From assembly GCF_000213555.1 (NCBI RefSeq), contig NZ_GL891989.1, forward strand, positions 85,108-122,177: a DNA stretch of 37,070 bases, read 5' to 3'. Below, in pieces: positions 1 to 9,316 of this stretch. Below the pieces are notes generated by a model that searched no databases, had not been told where the DNA came from, and saw nothing but the letters and a program-made list of their open reading frames with translations. Made by a program: the position numbers and the translations under genes. The stretch comes from Dysgonomonas gadei ATCC BAA-286. Its GTDB lineage: Bacteria > Bacteroidota > Bacteroidia > Bacteroidales > Dysgonomonadaceae. How positions within the stretch are numbered: the first letter of the stretch is position 1; each line of letters opens with the position of its first letter.

Positions 1-1
1 T

Positions 2-91
2 TCTATTGATGAAATAGAAAAATTAGATAAGTATATATGCCAACTATACAAGTTATCTCAAGAAGAAGTTGAATTTATTGAGAACTTATAA
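2..91 (+). CDS. C-terminal end of a restriction-modification-type protein (partial)
   Basis: An open frame enters from the left edge and ends with TAA at 89-91, giving 29 residues ending QLYKLSQEEVEFIENL. This closely resembles the tail of the neighbouring fused restriction-modification enzyme, which ends IYAMYGLSEEEIQFISSQ. The pattern (aliphatic-Tyr-x-Leu-Tyr-x-Leu-[ST]-x-Glu-Glu-[IV]-x-x-Ile) is common at the extreme C-terminus of Eco57I/TaqI-type methylase-specificity proteins. The gene converges on its neighbour, and the two reading frames overlap by 17 bp. It is probably the end of a second methylase or specificity protein. Everything upstream lies outside the window, so its full domain content is unknown. 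Confidence 0.6.
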   Translation, partial: SIDEIEKLDKYICQLYKLSQEEVEFIENL

Positions 92-3000
92 ATTGTATTT
101 CTTCTTCAGATAGTCCATACATTGCATATATAAGATTGTCTATTATAGTTTCAAGGACTGTTGTATTCTCATTCTTTTCTTTTTTTATTAGCATTTCTTC
201 TACTAACTTAATGAATGGCTCTTGCTCAAAATCAGATAATAATGGGATTGGAAATAGATTGACATTTTGACCACCAACTTGAACATCTCCAACTCCTGTC
301 TTGTTCATGTTGGTAATATAGCTATACCATTTTATTACATTAGAGTTCAAAACAGACAGTAGATATTCTAGGTATGATCCTGTCAATATATAACAGGCAT
401 TATTCACAACATACTCATTGGAATCAATAGAAAAAGCCATTTGATTTCCAATAATCTTCCATATAATTTTTTGTTTATAAAAATCCTCCCAATAACTTAT
501 ACTATCCTGCGTCTCAAACCATTGATTATTAGTCTTTTTTCTTGATCCTGTTTCTCCTGTCTGTTTTAATCTATCATATCCAAAGTCCATAAGATGTTGT
601 TTTACAGCAGGATATTGATCTATATTTATCTTTAGACTTGGAAATGTCGTAATTAGATATAGATCAGCGAATTGATATCCATACCTCTTAATATCTCTAC
701 CTCTGAGTAACGGTCGTATAATTTCAGCAGATTTTGAATCCTCTTTGATTAATTTTTCTTTCGTTTCGCTGTCAATTATAAACGCTTCGTTATATCCAGT
801 TAAAACACCTCGATAAATATCGATATCCCAATCCTTCAAAGGTGTTCCAACTAACTCTATCTTAGACCTTATACTCTGTTCAAGAGAACTCAAAATTACC
901 CAGCTTTCTACTCCAAACTCACAATTAACACTATTCTGTCTAATAAAAACGCTCAAATCTTTTATACCTTCCTTTTTGACAATACAAGCCTCTGTTTGTT
1001 GTCGGTTTTTATCCTTCTGGAACATTAAAATATTCACATCCACAGTGGCTTCATCAAATACATTAATACCTGCAAAGTCCACTAATAATACAGGATTTGT
1101 CTGCTCCACAAAATATCTGCGCATACTTTCTCCATATCCTGCACGCATCCATTTATTAGACGTAATGAATGATAAAAAGCAGTTTTTTCGAAGAATATTA
1201 TTTCCTAATTCGTAGAACAAGCAATAGATATCTCCTGTACGTTCAAAGGTTTCAAATTCCATTTTTTGATAGATATCTGTTATCTCTCCCATCGACTGAA
1301 GCTGAATGTACGGTGGGTTGCCAATGATAGCGTCAAAACCAATAAAATCACCATCCTCATTTAATACTTCTGGAAATTCAATACGCCATTCAAATGCATT
1401 TTGAAATATTTTATTATTTTTGATTTCTTCAATAATAGCAGAATATTTTCCAACAGCATTTTGAGCTAAATCTATTTTCTTTTGTAAAGCTTTTTTTTCT
1501 TTGGGTGTTCGCTCAAATAAATCTGGTGCTGTTAAATCGGATAATTCTTTTTTTGCTTTAAACAAGGATTTACTATTCTTATCGTTTTTGCTAATTTCAG
1601 TTTTTAGATTAGTTTTAATCTCTTTAATAAATTGTTCTAAACGTTTTTTATCTTGCTTATTGTGGGCATTCCTATAATTATTAACAGCCTCTTTATATTC
1701 TAAAATCGATATATTCAGCCCTCGAAGAATCGGTTTTAAATTTTCGTCTAAGCCGAAACGACTAATTAATGAATTTCCACATTTGATATTAATATCAATA
1801 TTAGGTAGAGTTTCTAATCTATTGGTCTTAGTTATGTAATAGGTATGTTTCAAAAGTTCGATCCATAGACGAAGTTGACAGATCTTTACAGAATTTGGAT
1901 TAAGGTCAACACCAAATAGGCAGTTTTCAATTATGGTTTGCTTCTCATGAAATAATGTTTCTTGTACACGCTGACTCTCGTGATGGTGAGGGTTGTACTT
2001 GAATATACCATATTCATTATCGCTGACTATCAACTCATCATTCTCTACACTAATCTTATAGCCTCTTAATAATTTCCCTTCTCTATCCGTAAGAATACCG
2101 AGTTCTGATTTTAAATAGATCATTTCATTTAGACTTGAAACTAAAAAATGACCTGATCCGACAGCTGGATCACACAACCGAATAGAATTGAATATCTCAT
2201 TCGCTTCTTTTATATCTGAGATTTTATTATGTAGATCTATGATTGTTTTGCATTCCCAACCTTTAGTCTCATTAAATTTTTGTATAACAGTGCGAGTTAT
2301 AGTATCCCTACACATAAACATAGTAACAAAGCTTGGAGTAAAGAAAGAGCCATCTTTGTATCCGTTTATTTTTTCAAAGATCAATCCAAGAACAGACGCT
2401 GATATCAATGCTTTATCTTCCTCTTGTATATCTTCTGAACTTTCACTGCTAAAATCATAGGCATCAAGAAATTTCAATAAGTATTCTAAAGGAGTAAGCC
2501 TCTTATCAACTTGTCCTTTAATCTTCAATACAGATTTAGAGTATAATTCTATTTTTGCTTTATCTTGAAGTCCGCTAATCGCAATAGTATAACCCTCTAA
2601 TTCCGTTGGTTCGAAAAGAGAGCTATTCAGATATGGAACATGAGAGAATTTTTCTTTTAAATTTCCATCTCGCCGCTCGTCTTCTTTGCGAGCTAATATT
2701 TGAAAGAATAAACTATTTAAATCATCATACCCTTCAATTTTATCAGTTGAAAGAAAAGAATATTTTTTATTCCCGTCGTGATATTTAATAATTTGAGCTT
2801 CTAGCAATTTTAAAAACAGGACTCGATTGACCCACGTAATGCTTAAGTCTAGAGCTACATTATATAATTGGTCCTCATAGGTGTTTCCATATTGTTTTAT
2901 GTTAGATAGCATAGATAATTTATCCATCGCATCTAATTCGTTTATCGCATTTTCAATAATTGAACCATTATCCCTTTTTCCTTGAGACTTTCGAACAATA

Positions 3001-3800
3001 AATTTTTGAGACTTTTCTTTGACCTCTTCTAAGCCAAGTATATGTAAAAGCTCTGCATAAAACTCTTTGTTTAACTCATTATAATCTTTAGCAAAGGATA
3101 GTTTGAGTAAATGAATCGGAGATAAAAACTTATAAAGAGCAATTAGTTTTCTATCGTCCTCCTTATCCTTATTACGCATAATTTTATCATAATCCCTAAT
3201 ATCAAAATGAGTATATGGGATTTGATCTTTCACTTTCTCTATTTGAGGCGATGCGATCTCCTTGTAAAAGTGGTTTGTAGATGAATCATCCGAACGTTTA
3301 TTTTGGAATTGTTCAAATAAGTCTACAAATTTCTTATCATCATAGAATAGTTTTTTGAAGTCTTGAGCATCAAAAATAAACCACTCGTTGATATTCGTAA
3401 TAATTAAATATCGTAGTTCTAGATTCTTGTTTGCCTTACGTTCTCTGAGATAATAAAGAACCAATTCTTGAAATGCTTTAGCATTGAGGTTTTCTTTGCT
3501 GATCATTTCACTCTTGTTAGTTGGCTTCTTTACTTCTATCAAGACGCCAACAGGTGATTTAGTATCTTTCTCGTTATGAATAACTAAATCTGTTCTACCA
3601 TATGTATTAATATAGTGATTGTTTTTATAGTAAACGGAATTTAGGAAATCTATAATTAGGTTTTTATGAAACTCCTCCGATTCAGTATCGTTTATTTTAT
3701 CCAACAGAGAAATAAACTCTTGTTTAAACAATTCTATTTCTTTGCGATCCGGTTTTTGTTTTAAAAATGCTGGATTTAAAGCTTGTTTAGGAGTTTTCAT
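75..3800 (-). CDS. Fused restriction-modification enzyme, Eco57I-like N6-adenine methylase with nuclease domain
   Basis: A 1241-residue single-chain (type IIG-like) enzyme expected to cut DNA and methylate adenine at its own recognition site. A PD-(D/E)XK nuclease-like segment lies near the N-terminus (Asp71, then Glu89-Val-Lys91 in GVLIEVKKP). The methylase core has the SAM-binding motif DPAVGSGHFL near residue 544 and the catalytic NPPY near residue 829. The remaining C-terminal third would be the TaqI-like target-recognition domain, and the tail has the YGLSEEEI pattern. A charged, Lys-rich coiled-coil-like insertion lies between the two methylase motifs (about 700-800). The length is normal for this class and no frameshift is seen. 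The start ATG at 3800 sits about 38 bp downstream of a TATTTTTG box on the minus strand. No separate methylase or restriction subunit is visible to its right. Confidence 0.9.
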   Translation of the reverse strand: MKTPKQALNPAFLKQKPDRKEIELFKQEFISLLDKINDTESEEFHKNLIIDFLNSVYYKNNHYINTYGRTDLVIHNEKDTKSPVGVLIEVKKPTNKSEMISKENLNAKAFQELVLYYLRERKANKNLELRYLIITNINEWFIFDAQDFKKLFYDDKKFVDLFEQFQNKRSDDSSTNHFYKEIASPQIEKVKDQIPYTHFDIRDYDKIMRNKDKEDDRKLIALYKFLSPIHLLKLSFAKDYNELNKEFYAELLHILGLEEVKEKSQKFIVRKSQGKRDNGSIIENAINELDAMDKLSMLSNIKQYGNTYEDQLYNVALDLSITWVNRVLFLKLLEAQIIKYHDGNKKYSFLSTDKIEGYDDLNSLFFQILARKEDERRDGNLKEKFSHVPYLNSSLFEPTELEGYTIAISGLQDKAKIELYSKSVLKIKGQVDKRLTPLEYLLKFLDAYDFSSESSEDIQEEDKALISASVLGLIFEKINGYKDGSFFTPSFVTMFMCRDTITRTVIQKFNETKGWECKTIIDLHNKISDIKEANEIFNSIRLCDPAVGSGHFLVSSLNEMIYLKSELGILTDREGKLLRGYKISVENDELIVSDNEYGIFKYNPHHHESQRVQETLFHEKQTIIENCLFGVDLNPNSVKICQLRLWIELLKHTYYITKTNRLETLPNIDINIKCGNSLISRFGLDENLKPILRGLNISILEYKEAVNNYRNAHNKQDKKRLEQFIKEIKTNLKTEISKNDKNSKSLFKAKKELSDLTAPDLFERTPKEKKALQKKIDLAQNAVGKYSAIIEEIKNNKIFQNAFEWRIEFPEVLNEDGDFIGFDAIIGNPPYIQLQSMGEITDIYQKMEFETFERTGDIYCLFYELGNNILRKNCFLSFITSNKWMRAGYGESMRRYFVEQTNPVLLVDFAGINVFDEATVDVNILMFQKDKNRQQTEACIVKKEGIKDLSVFIRQNSVNCEFGVESWVILSSLEQSIRSKIELVGTPLKDWDIDIYRGVLTGYNEAFIIDSETKEKLIKEDSKSAEIIRPLLRGRDIKRYGYQFADLYLITTFPSLKINIDQYPAVKQHLMDFGYDRLKQTGETGSRKKTNNQWFETQDSISYWEDFYKQKIIWKIIGNQMAFSIDSNEYVVNNACYILTGSYLEYLLSVLNSNVIKWYSYITNMNKTGVGDVQVGGQNVNLFPIPLLSDFEQEPFIKLVEEMLIKKEKNENTTVLETIIDNLIYAMYGLSEEEIQFISSQ

Positions 3801-3837
3801 AATATTGTATGATATATAGATACGTTTTTATTAAACA

Positions 3838-3845
3838 CAAAAATA
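3838..3845 (-). promoter_or_regulatory. Candidate -7 box for the restriction-modification gene
   Basis: Read on the minus strand this is TATTTTTG, matching the Bacteroidota -7 consensus TAnnTTTG. It lies about 38 bp upstream of the ATG. A clear -33 TTTG is not visible. Confidence 0.35.
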
Positions 3846-3982
3846 TAACATATAAAATGTAAAGTATCCTTTTTGTTTAGAAATATGTAATGAGAGCATG
3901 TGAAGAATAAAGCCAGAAAGAGGAGGAGTTTTTTCAATAAAAGATATAACTTTATAAACTCTATATTATAAAATACTGCATT

Positions 3983-4408
3983 ATGAACAGTCTTTTTGTA
4001 AATTTATTAGAAGAGCGGGATATAAAACCAACAGCTATTCGCATACTGGTACTAAAAGCTATGCTTGAATTTGACAGAGCATTTAGTTTGTCAGATTTAG
4101 AATCTCAACTTGACACGATAGATAAATCTACAATATCAAGAGCAATACATTTATTTCATGAGCATCAATTAATACATAGCTTCGATGATGGCTCAGGTTC
4201 TGTTAAGTATTCTGTATGTAGTCGAGATTGCCATTGCAGCATTGAAGATATGCACGCTCATTTTTATTGTAATTATTGCAAAAAGGCATTTTGCCTGGAT
4301 AATATATCTATTCCCGGATTTCAATTATCACCCGTTATGCAAATAGAAAGTGTAAATCTTGTAATTAAAGGATATTGCGGCCAGTGTAATAAGCTCATTA
4401 ATTCATGA
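3983..4408 (+). CDS. Fur-family metal-responsive transcriptional regulator
   Basis: 141 residues, the usual Fur/Zur/PerR length. The N-terminal winged helix includes the recognition-helix region around DKSTISRAIHLF (48-59). The C-terminal half has the family metal ligands: His91-x-His93 followed by Cys96-x2-Cys99, and a second pair Cys132-x2-Cys135 that would form the structural zinc site. Extra cysteines occur at 79, 83 and 85. The gene sits directly upstream of a heavy-metal efflux operon on the same strand, with 127 bp between them that contain a promoter and a palindrome suited to Fur-family binding. It therefore probably represses that operon and loses its grip when metal (zinc, cadmium, cobalt or similar) is in excess. 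The metal cannot be read from the sequence. Confidence 0.88.
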   Translation: MNSLFVNLLEERDIKPTAIRILVLKAMLEFDRAFSLSDLESQLDTIDKSTISRAIHLFHEHQLIHSFDDGSGSVKYSVCSRDCHCSIEDMHAHFYCNYCKKAFCLDNISIPGFQLSPVMQIESVNLVIKGYCGQCNKLINS

Positions 4409-4482
4409 TATTTGTTATCTACAATCCTTTTTTCAATAAATATACAAACTTAAAACCTTTCTTTAACAAATAATAGAAGTCT

Positions 4483-4497
4483 GCAACTGAGTTGCAT
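4483..4497. promoter_or_regulatory. Palindromic operator, likely Fur-family binding site
   Basis: The sequence TGCAACTGAGTTGCA is a perfect 7-1-7 inverted repeat. It lies 11 bp upstream of the -7 box of the metal efflux operon and covers the -33 region, the position expected for repression by blocking RNA polymerase. Fur-family proteins bind dyads of this kind, and the gene immediately upstream encodes one. Confidence 0.55.
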
Positions 4498-4508
4498 AAA
4501 TTTATTTT

Positions 4509-4516
4509 TATATTTG
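4509..4516 (+). promoter_or_regulatory. -7 box of the metal efflux operon promoter
   Basis: TATATTTG matches the Bacteroidota -7 consensus exactly and lies 20 bp upstream of the first ATG of the operon (4536). TTG within the upstream palindrome could act as a -33 element, though the spacing is a little short. Confidence 0.55.
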
Positions 4517-4535
4517 TAGCATAAAGAAAAACAAA

Positions 4536-4853
4536 ATGAGACCATTTGTCTTTATAATAAGTATTTATTTTCTGTGTCTTGCCTTGCTTCCATGCAATTG
4601 CAATATACAGACTATAGATTCTTTACAAGATAAGACAGAACAAGTTTCAACAGCTCATAGTGAAAGCGATACTGCTCAGGAAATATGTACTCCGTTTTGC
4701 GCATGTTCCAGCTTTCACAATCCCAATTTTATAGCAAAAAATAGCTTTGACCTGCGAAATATAGATAGTACTCCGGTCAAGAAGATTGCTATTTATAATG
4801 AAAACCAAACTTCATCTCATCTGGATAGTCTTTGGAGACCCCCTAAGGCTTAA
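4536..4853 (+). CDS. Small Cys-rich exported protein, DUF6660-like
   Basis: 105 residues with an N-terminal hydrophobic segment (about 3-20) consistent with a signal peptide, then a Cys cluster (Cys51, Cys55, Cys57 in CTPFCACSS). The end is SLWRPPKA. Small proteins of this kind occur just ahead of CusA/CzcA pumps in Bacteroidota and are grouped as DUF6660; I assign it by this pattern and position. The Cys and His residues suggest periplasmic metal binding or sensing, but no activity is known. It is the first gene of the efflux operon, directly behind the putative operator. Confidence 0.65.
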   Translation: MRPFVFIISIYFLCLALLPCNCNIQTIDSLQDKTEQVSTAHSESDTAQEICTPFCACSSFHNPNFIAKNSFDLRNIDSTPVKKIAIYNENQTSSHLDSLWRPPKA

Positions 4854-4937
4854 AATATAACATTCTTGTATCCAATTTGATACGTCTAAAGGTAGATGTA
4901 TCGTACAATCCTATTGTTATATTTTAATATTCAAATT

Positions 4938-7900
4938 ATGTTTCAAAAACTGATTAAATTCTCGATAGAGAATAAATTGGTAATTGGAGTCATGACTGTA
5001 GCCCTCATTATTTGGGGGACTTATTCCCTGTCTCAATTACCATTCGACTCTACCCCTGATATCACCAATAATCAGGTGCAGGTCATTACTCAGGCTCCAT
5101 CCTTAGGAGCACAGGAAGTGGAGCAGTTTATTACTACTCCCTTAGAAATGGCTTTAGCCAATATTCCCAAAGTTATAGAAAGAAGAAGTATCAGCCGAAG
5201 TGGCTTATCCGTTATAACCATTGTATTTAAAGAAGATGCTGACATTTATTGGGCACGTCAGCAGGTAGACCAGCAACTAAAAGAAGCGGAGGAAGTTATT
5301 CCTCAAGGAGTAGGTAAGATTAGTTTAGCTCCTATATCTACCGGATTAGGAGAGATCTATCACTATACAATACGGGCAAAAGAAGGCTATGAGGATAAAT
5401 ACAGTATATCTGACTTGCGTACCATGCAGGATTGGATCGTTAGAAAGCAACTCTCAGGCACAGAAGGTGTAGCAGAGATAAGTGGCTGGGGAGGTTTTGT
5501 AAAACAATACGAGATAGCCATTAATGCGGATAAACTCAATGCTGTAAATATAACAATCCCTGAATTGTATACTGCACTTGAAAACAATAACGAAAATACA
5601 GGAGGGAGCTACATTGAACAATACAGTAATCAGTATTTCATACGAGGGTTAGGTATTGTCAAGTCTTTGGAAGATATAGAAAAAATACCGATTAAAACAG
5701 TCAATGGTACTCCTATCCTTGTTCGGGATGTAGCAAAAGTACAGTATGGAAATGCAACACGCTATGGTGCTGTAACCCGAAATGGAGACGGAGAAGTTGT
5801 TGCAGGTATTACCCTGATGTTGAAGGGTGAAAACTTTCAAGAGGTAATAAAAAATGTAAAAGAGCGTATGGCTCAGGTACAAAAGAGCTTACCGGAGGGA
5901 GTCATTATTGAGCCGTTTATTGACAGGACACAATTGGTAGACAGAGTAACGAATACTATTACCAAAAACCTGATAGAGGGAGGATTGATCGTTATCTTCA
6001 TTCTTGTACTTTTCTTAGGGAATTACAGAGCCGGATTGGTAGTAGCTTCCGTAATACCACTATCTATGCTGTTTGCATTTGGTATGATGCGTGTGTTTGG
6101 TGTAAGTGGAAACCTGATGAGCCTCGGAGCTATCGACTTCGGATTGATTGTGGATGGGGCGGTCATCATTGTCGAGGCCGTCTGTCATCATATAGGAGTC
6201 ATGAAAGACCGATATAAAGGGAGGTTGCTGACACAGGCAGAAATGGATCAGGAAGTATTTGATTCAGCTTCTAAAATAAGGAATAGTGCCGCATTTGGAG
6301 AAATCATTATCATGATTGTTTATATTCCACTTTTCACTTTGGTCGGTATAGAAGGTAAGATGTTCAAGCCAATGGCTATGACAGTGTTCTTTGCCATATT
6401 GGGTGCATTTATTCTATCTCTAACTTATGTGCCTATGGCAAGTGCGTTGTTTTTAAGTAAGAAAACTGAGCACAAGCGGAATATCTCAGATAAGCTAATG
6501 GATAAGCTTAACAATTTCTATCGTCCTATTATAACCAAAAGCTTGAATTGGAGCAAAACTCTAATCATAAGTATGGTTGCACTGTTTGCAGTCAGTGTAT
6601 TCATGTTTAATAGAATGGGTGGCGAATTTATACCTAATCTCGAAGAAGGCGACTTTGCGGCAGAAATAAGTATGGCTCAGGGAACATCCTTGTCACAGAT
6701 GATTAAAAGCTGTTCTCAAGCTGAAAAAATACTCAAAGAACAGTTTCCTGAAGTAAAACAAGCCGTAAGCCGTATTGGTAGTGCCGAAATTCCAACTGAT
6801 CCGATGCCTATTGAACGAGCGGATATGATGATTGCTTTAATTCCTAAAAAAGAATGGACATCAGCCAAAACCAAAGAGGAGCTGATGGAGAAGATGGAAA
6901 AAGCTATCGGAGAGATACCCGGATTAGGAGTGGAAATGACACAGCCGATACAGATGCGAACCAATGAGTTAGTGACAGGTATTAAACAGGATGTAGCCAT
7001 TAAAATTTATGGGAATGACCTGGAAGTACTTAGCTCATCAGCCAATAAGATAGCCTCTTTGATAAAAAAAGTAGATGGAGTAAGTGATCCGTTTGTTGAA
7101 AAAGTTACCGGATTACCACAGGTTCAGGTTACTTATAATCGAGATCAATTAGCGAAATATGGTATATCAGTCAAAGATGCCAATATGGTACTTAAAACAG
7201 CATTTGCCGGAAATGAGGCTGGATATGTGTTTGAGGAAGACCGTAGATTTGATTTAGTATTAAGAATGGATAATGATCTGAGAAATAATATCTCTTCATT
7301 AGAAAATCTATATCTGCCCCTTTCATCAGGAGGAACAATCCCTCTTTCTCAAGTGGCTGAAATTAAATATGAAGATGCACCTGCACAGGTAACACGCGAA
7401 AATGGAGAGAGACGAATTTATGTCGGATTTAATGTCAGAGGACGTGATGTCCAAAGCACTGTGTTTGATATTCAGAATATATTAGACAAAGAATTCAAAC
7501 TACCGGCAGGATATTATTATACATACGGAGGACAATTTCAAAATCTGAAAGAAGCAAAAGACAGATTGATGGTTGCCGTTCCATTAGCATTGTTATTAAT
7601 ACTCTTTCTTCTATATGCCACATTGAAAAGTGTAAAAGAGTCCTTGTTTGTATTCTCTGCCATACCACTTTCGGCTATTGGAGGTATCTGGGCTCTATGG
7701 TTACGTGACATGCCTTTCAGTATTTCGGCAGGTGTCGGGTTTATAGCTCTGTTCGGTGTTGCGGTATTAAATGGCATTGTTCTGATTGGGCAATTCAACA
7801 TATTTGAAAAAGAAGGGATGACAAACATTCGTGAGAGAGTAATCGAAGGGTGTATGCTGCGCCTTCGTCCGGTAATTATGACTGCGCTTGTCGCATCATT

Positions 7901-8057
7901 AGGATTCTTACCAATGGCTTTATCTACAGGCGATGGAGCCGAAGTGCAAAGGCCTCTCGCAACAGTGGTAATAGGAGGATTATTAACTGCAACGGCTCTA
8001 ACATTGGTTGTGTTACCTTCTATCTATAAAACATTTACTAAAAATAAACAGGAATGA
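4938..8057 (+). CDS. CusA/CzcA-family heavy-metal efflux RND transporter
   Basis: The inner-membrane pump of a tripartite heavy-metal efflux system, using proton entry to drive metal out of the periplasm or cytoplasm. From the ATG at 4938 it is 1039 residues, normal for the family. The N-terminus reads FSIENKLVIGV, followed by QLPFDSTPDITNNQVQVIT, both hallmarks of CusA/CzcA. The proton-relay helix DFGLIVDGAVIIVEA carries Asp400, Asp406 and Glu413, matching the acidic triad of CzcA. Two large periplasmic loops and 12 membrane segments are expected. An in-frame ATG at 4896 would add 14 residues, but the later start fits the family N-terminus. The stop codon overlaps the next gene's start (ATGA). 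Substrate is uncertain; the neighbouring Zn/Cd ATPase favours Zn, Cd or Co over Cu. Confidence 0.95.
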   Translation: MFQKLIKFSIENKLVIGVMTVALIIWGTYSLSQLPFDSTPDITNNQVQVITQAPSLGAQEVEQFITTPLEMALANIPKVIERRSISRSGLSVITIVFKEDADIYWARQQVDQQLKEAEEVIPQGVGKISLAPISTGLGEIYHYTIRAKEGYEDKYSISDLRTMQDWIVRKQLSGTEGVAEISGWGGFVKQYEIAINADKLNAVNITIPELYTALENNNENTGGSYIEQYSNQYFIRGLGIVKSLEDIEKIPIKTVNGTPILVRDVAKVQYGNATRYGAVTRNGDGEVVAGITLMLKGENFQEVIKNVKERMAQVQKSLPEGVIIEPFIDRTQLVDRVTNTITKNLIEGGLIVIFILVLFLGNYRAGLVVASVIPLSMLFAFGMMRVFGVSGNLMSLGAIDFGLIVDGAVIIVEAVCHHIGVMKDRYKGRLLTQAEMDQEVFDSASKIRNSAAFGEIIIMIVYIPLFTLVGIEGKMFKPMAMTVFFAILGAFILSLTYVPMASALFLSKKTEHKRNISDKLMDKLNNFYRPIITKSLNWSKTLIISMVALFAVSVFMFNRMGGEFIPNLEEGDFAAEISMAQGTSLSQMIKSCSQAEKILKEQFPEVKQAVSRIGSAEIPTDPMPIERADMMIALIPKKEWTSAKTKEELMEKMEKAIGEIPGLGVEMTQPIQMRTNELVTGIKQDVAIKIYGNDLEVLSSSANKIASLIKKVDGVSDPFVEKVTGLPQVQVTYNRDQLAKYGISVKDANMVLKTAFAGNEAGYVFEEDRRFDLVLRMDNDLRNNISSLENLYLPLSSGGTIPLSQVAEIKYEDAPAQVTRENGERRIYVGFNVRGRDVQSTVFDIQNILDKEFKLPAGYYYTYGGQFQNLKEAKDRLMVAVPLALLLILFLLYATLKSVKESLFVFSAIPLSAIGGIWALWLRDMPFSISAGVGFIALFGVAVLNGIVLIGQFNIFEKEGMTNIRERVIEGCMLRLRPVIMTALVASLGFLPMALSTGDGAEVQRPLATVVIGGLLTATALTLVVLPSIYKTFTKNKQE

Positions 8058-9307
8058 AAACAAAAATAATAATATCGACTATTGTATTCATAACAATGAC
8101 TGTTGTTTTAGCTCCGTCTTTATTTGGGCAAAATACAACAAAATCATTGGAGGAATGCATTCAATCGGCAATAGATAACAACCTGACCATGAAGTCGGGT
8201 CGTATCTCAATTGAAAGAGCAAAAGACTTGCAAGGCACAGCTTTTAATATTGATAAAACAAGCTTTTCGTTAAGTCAGGACCCAACATCAGGAGGAAGCC
8301 CTGATAATAGCATATCATTAAGCCAAAGTTTTGAGTTCCCTACAGTGTATGGTTCTCGCAGAGGCTTATTGAAAGCCGAAACGAATCTGGAACGAAGTAA
8401 TTTGGACGTTACACGCAATGAACTTGTAAAAGAAATATCAGCAACATATTATCAATTGCTTTATGCAAAGGAAAATATCAAAATATTACAGGAACAGGAC
8501 CGTATTTATGGTAAATTCTTATTCCTCGCCAATGCAAAGTTGAAATCAGGGGAAACAGGACGTTTGGAACAGATGAATGCTGAACGACTCTATAATGAAA
8601 ACAGAATTGAGTTACAAAAGGCTGAAAAGAATTATCAGAGCATACAACTAATCTTACAACGCTGGATGAATACGGATGAGGCAGTCGAACCTGTTGAGCC
8701 GACTCTGACTGTTTTGGATGCAGTCTATCCTTTTAATGATTTCAATCCGGAGCAAACACCACTTGGAGAGGTTTATGCTAATAAAAAGATCATAAGCGAA
8801 AAGAACCTCAGTGTGATTAAACAAGGATATCTGCCCAGTTTCAATTTTGCATTGAAAAACCAGTTTCTTATAAAAGGTTTTAACCCGTATGATTTACAAA
8901 GAGAACGTTTTGACAAAGGTAATTTCATGGGATTTGAAGTAGGAATAAGTGTTCCTCTATTTTTTGGAGAACAAAGAGCCAAAACAAAAGCTGCTAAAAG
9001 AGAAGTCGAAATAGCAAGGGTTCAGCAGGAAGAGGTTATGCTTACTATGCGTAAGAATTATCAGACTTATCTGAATGAATATACCAAGGCTAAAAATGCT
9101 TTGGACTATTATTCACTTCGTGGCAGCAAACAAGCAGAAGATATAACACGGATATCACAGGTTTCATATGAAAAAGGAGAAATAGATTATGTCGAGTATA
9201 TCCAGAATTTAAAGACCGCAGTAGAGATACATTTGCTATATGCAAATGCTATCAATGACTACAATCAAACAATCATTATGTTAAACTACCTGCAAGGAAA
9301 TAAATAA
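8054..9307 (+). CDS. TolC-family outer-membrane efflux protein (CusC/CzcC-like)
   Basis: 417 residues with an N-terminal signal peptide (about 1-25, ending LFGQ). The rest is the alternating coiled-coil and beta-strand architecture of outer-membrane efflux proteins, beginning SLEECIQSAIDNNLTMKSGRI, the usual start of the first TolC repeat. It would form the trimeric exit channel for the RND pump. It overlaps the pump gene by 4 bp (ATGA), so translation is probably coupled. The gene order pump, channel, adaptor differs from the adaptor-first order of many proteobacterial operons. Confidence 0.9.
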   Translation: MKTKIIISTIVFITMTVVLAPSLFGQNTTKSLEECIQSAIDNNLTMKSGRISIERAKDLQGTAFNIDKTSFSLSQDPTSGGSPDNSISLSQSFEFPTVYGSRRGLLKAETNLERSNLDVTRNELVKEISATYYQLLYAKENIKILQEQDRIYGKFLFLANAKLKSGETGRLEQMNAERLYNENRIELQKAEKNYQSIQLILQRWMNTDEAVEPVEPTLTVLDAVYPFNDFNPEQTPLGEVYANKKIISEKNLSVIKQGYLPSFNFALKNQFLIKGFNPYDLQRERFDKGNFMGFEVGISVPLFFGEQRAKTKAAKREVEIARVQQEEVMLTMRKNYQTYLNEYTKAKNALDYYSLRGSKQAEDITRISQVSYEKGEIDYVEYIQNLKTAVEIHLLYANAINDYNQTIIMLNYLQGNK

Positions 9308-9316
9308 CAAAAAATT

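Noticed and set aside
4896..4937. A 14-residue extension of the RND pump starting at 4896.
   Set aside because: CusA-type pumps begin with the short amphipathic segment found right after the ATG at 4938. The extra residues fit no family member I know.
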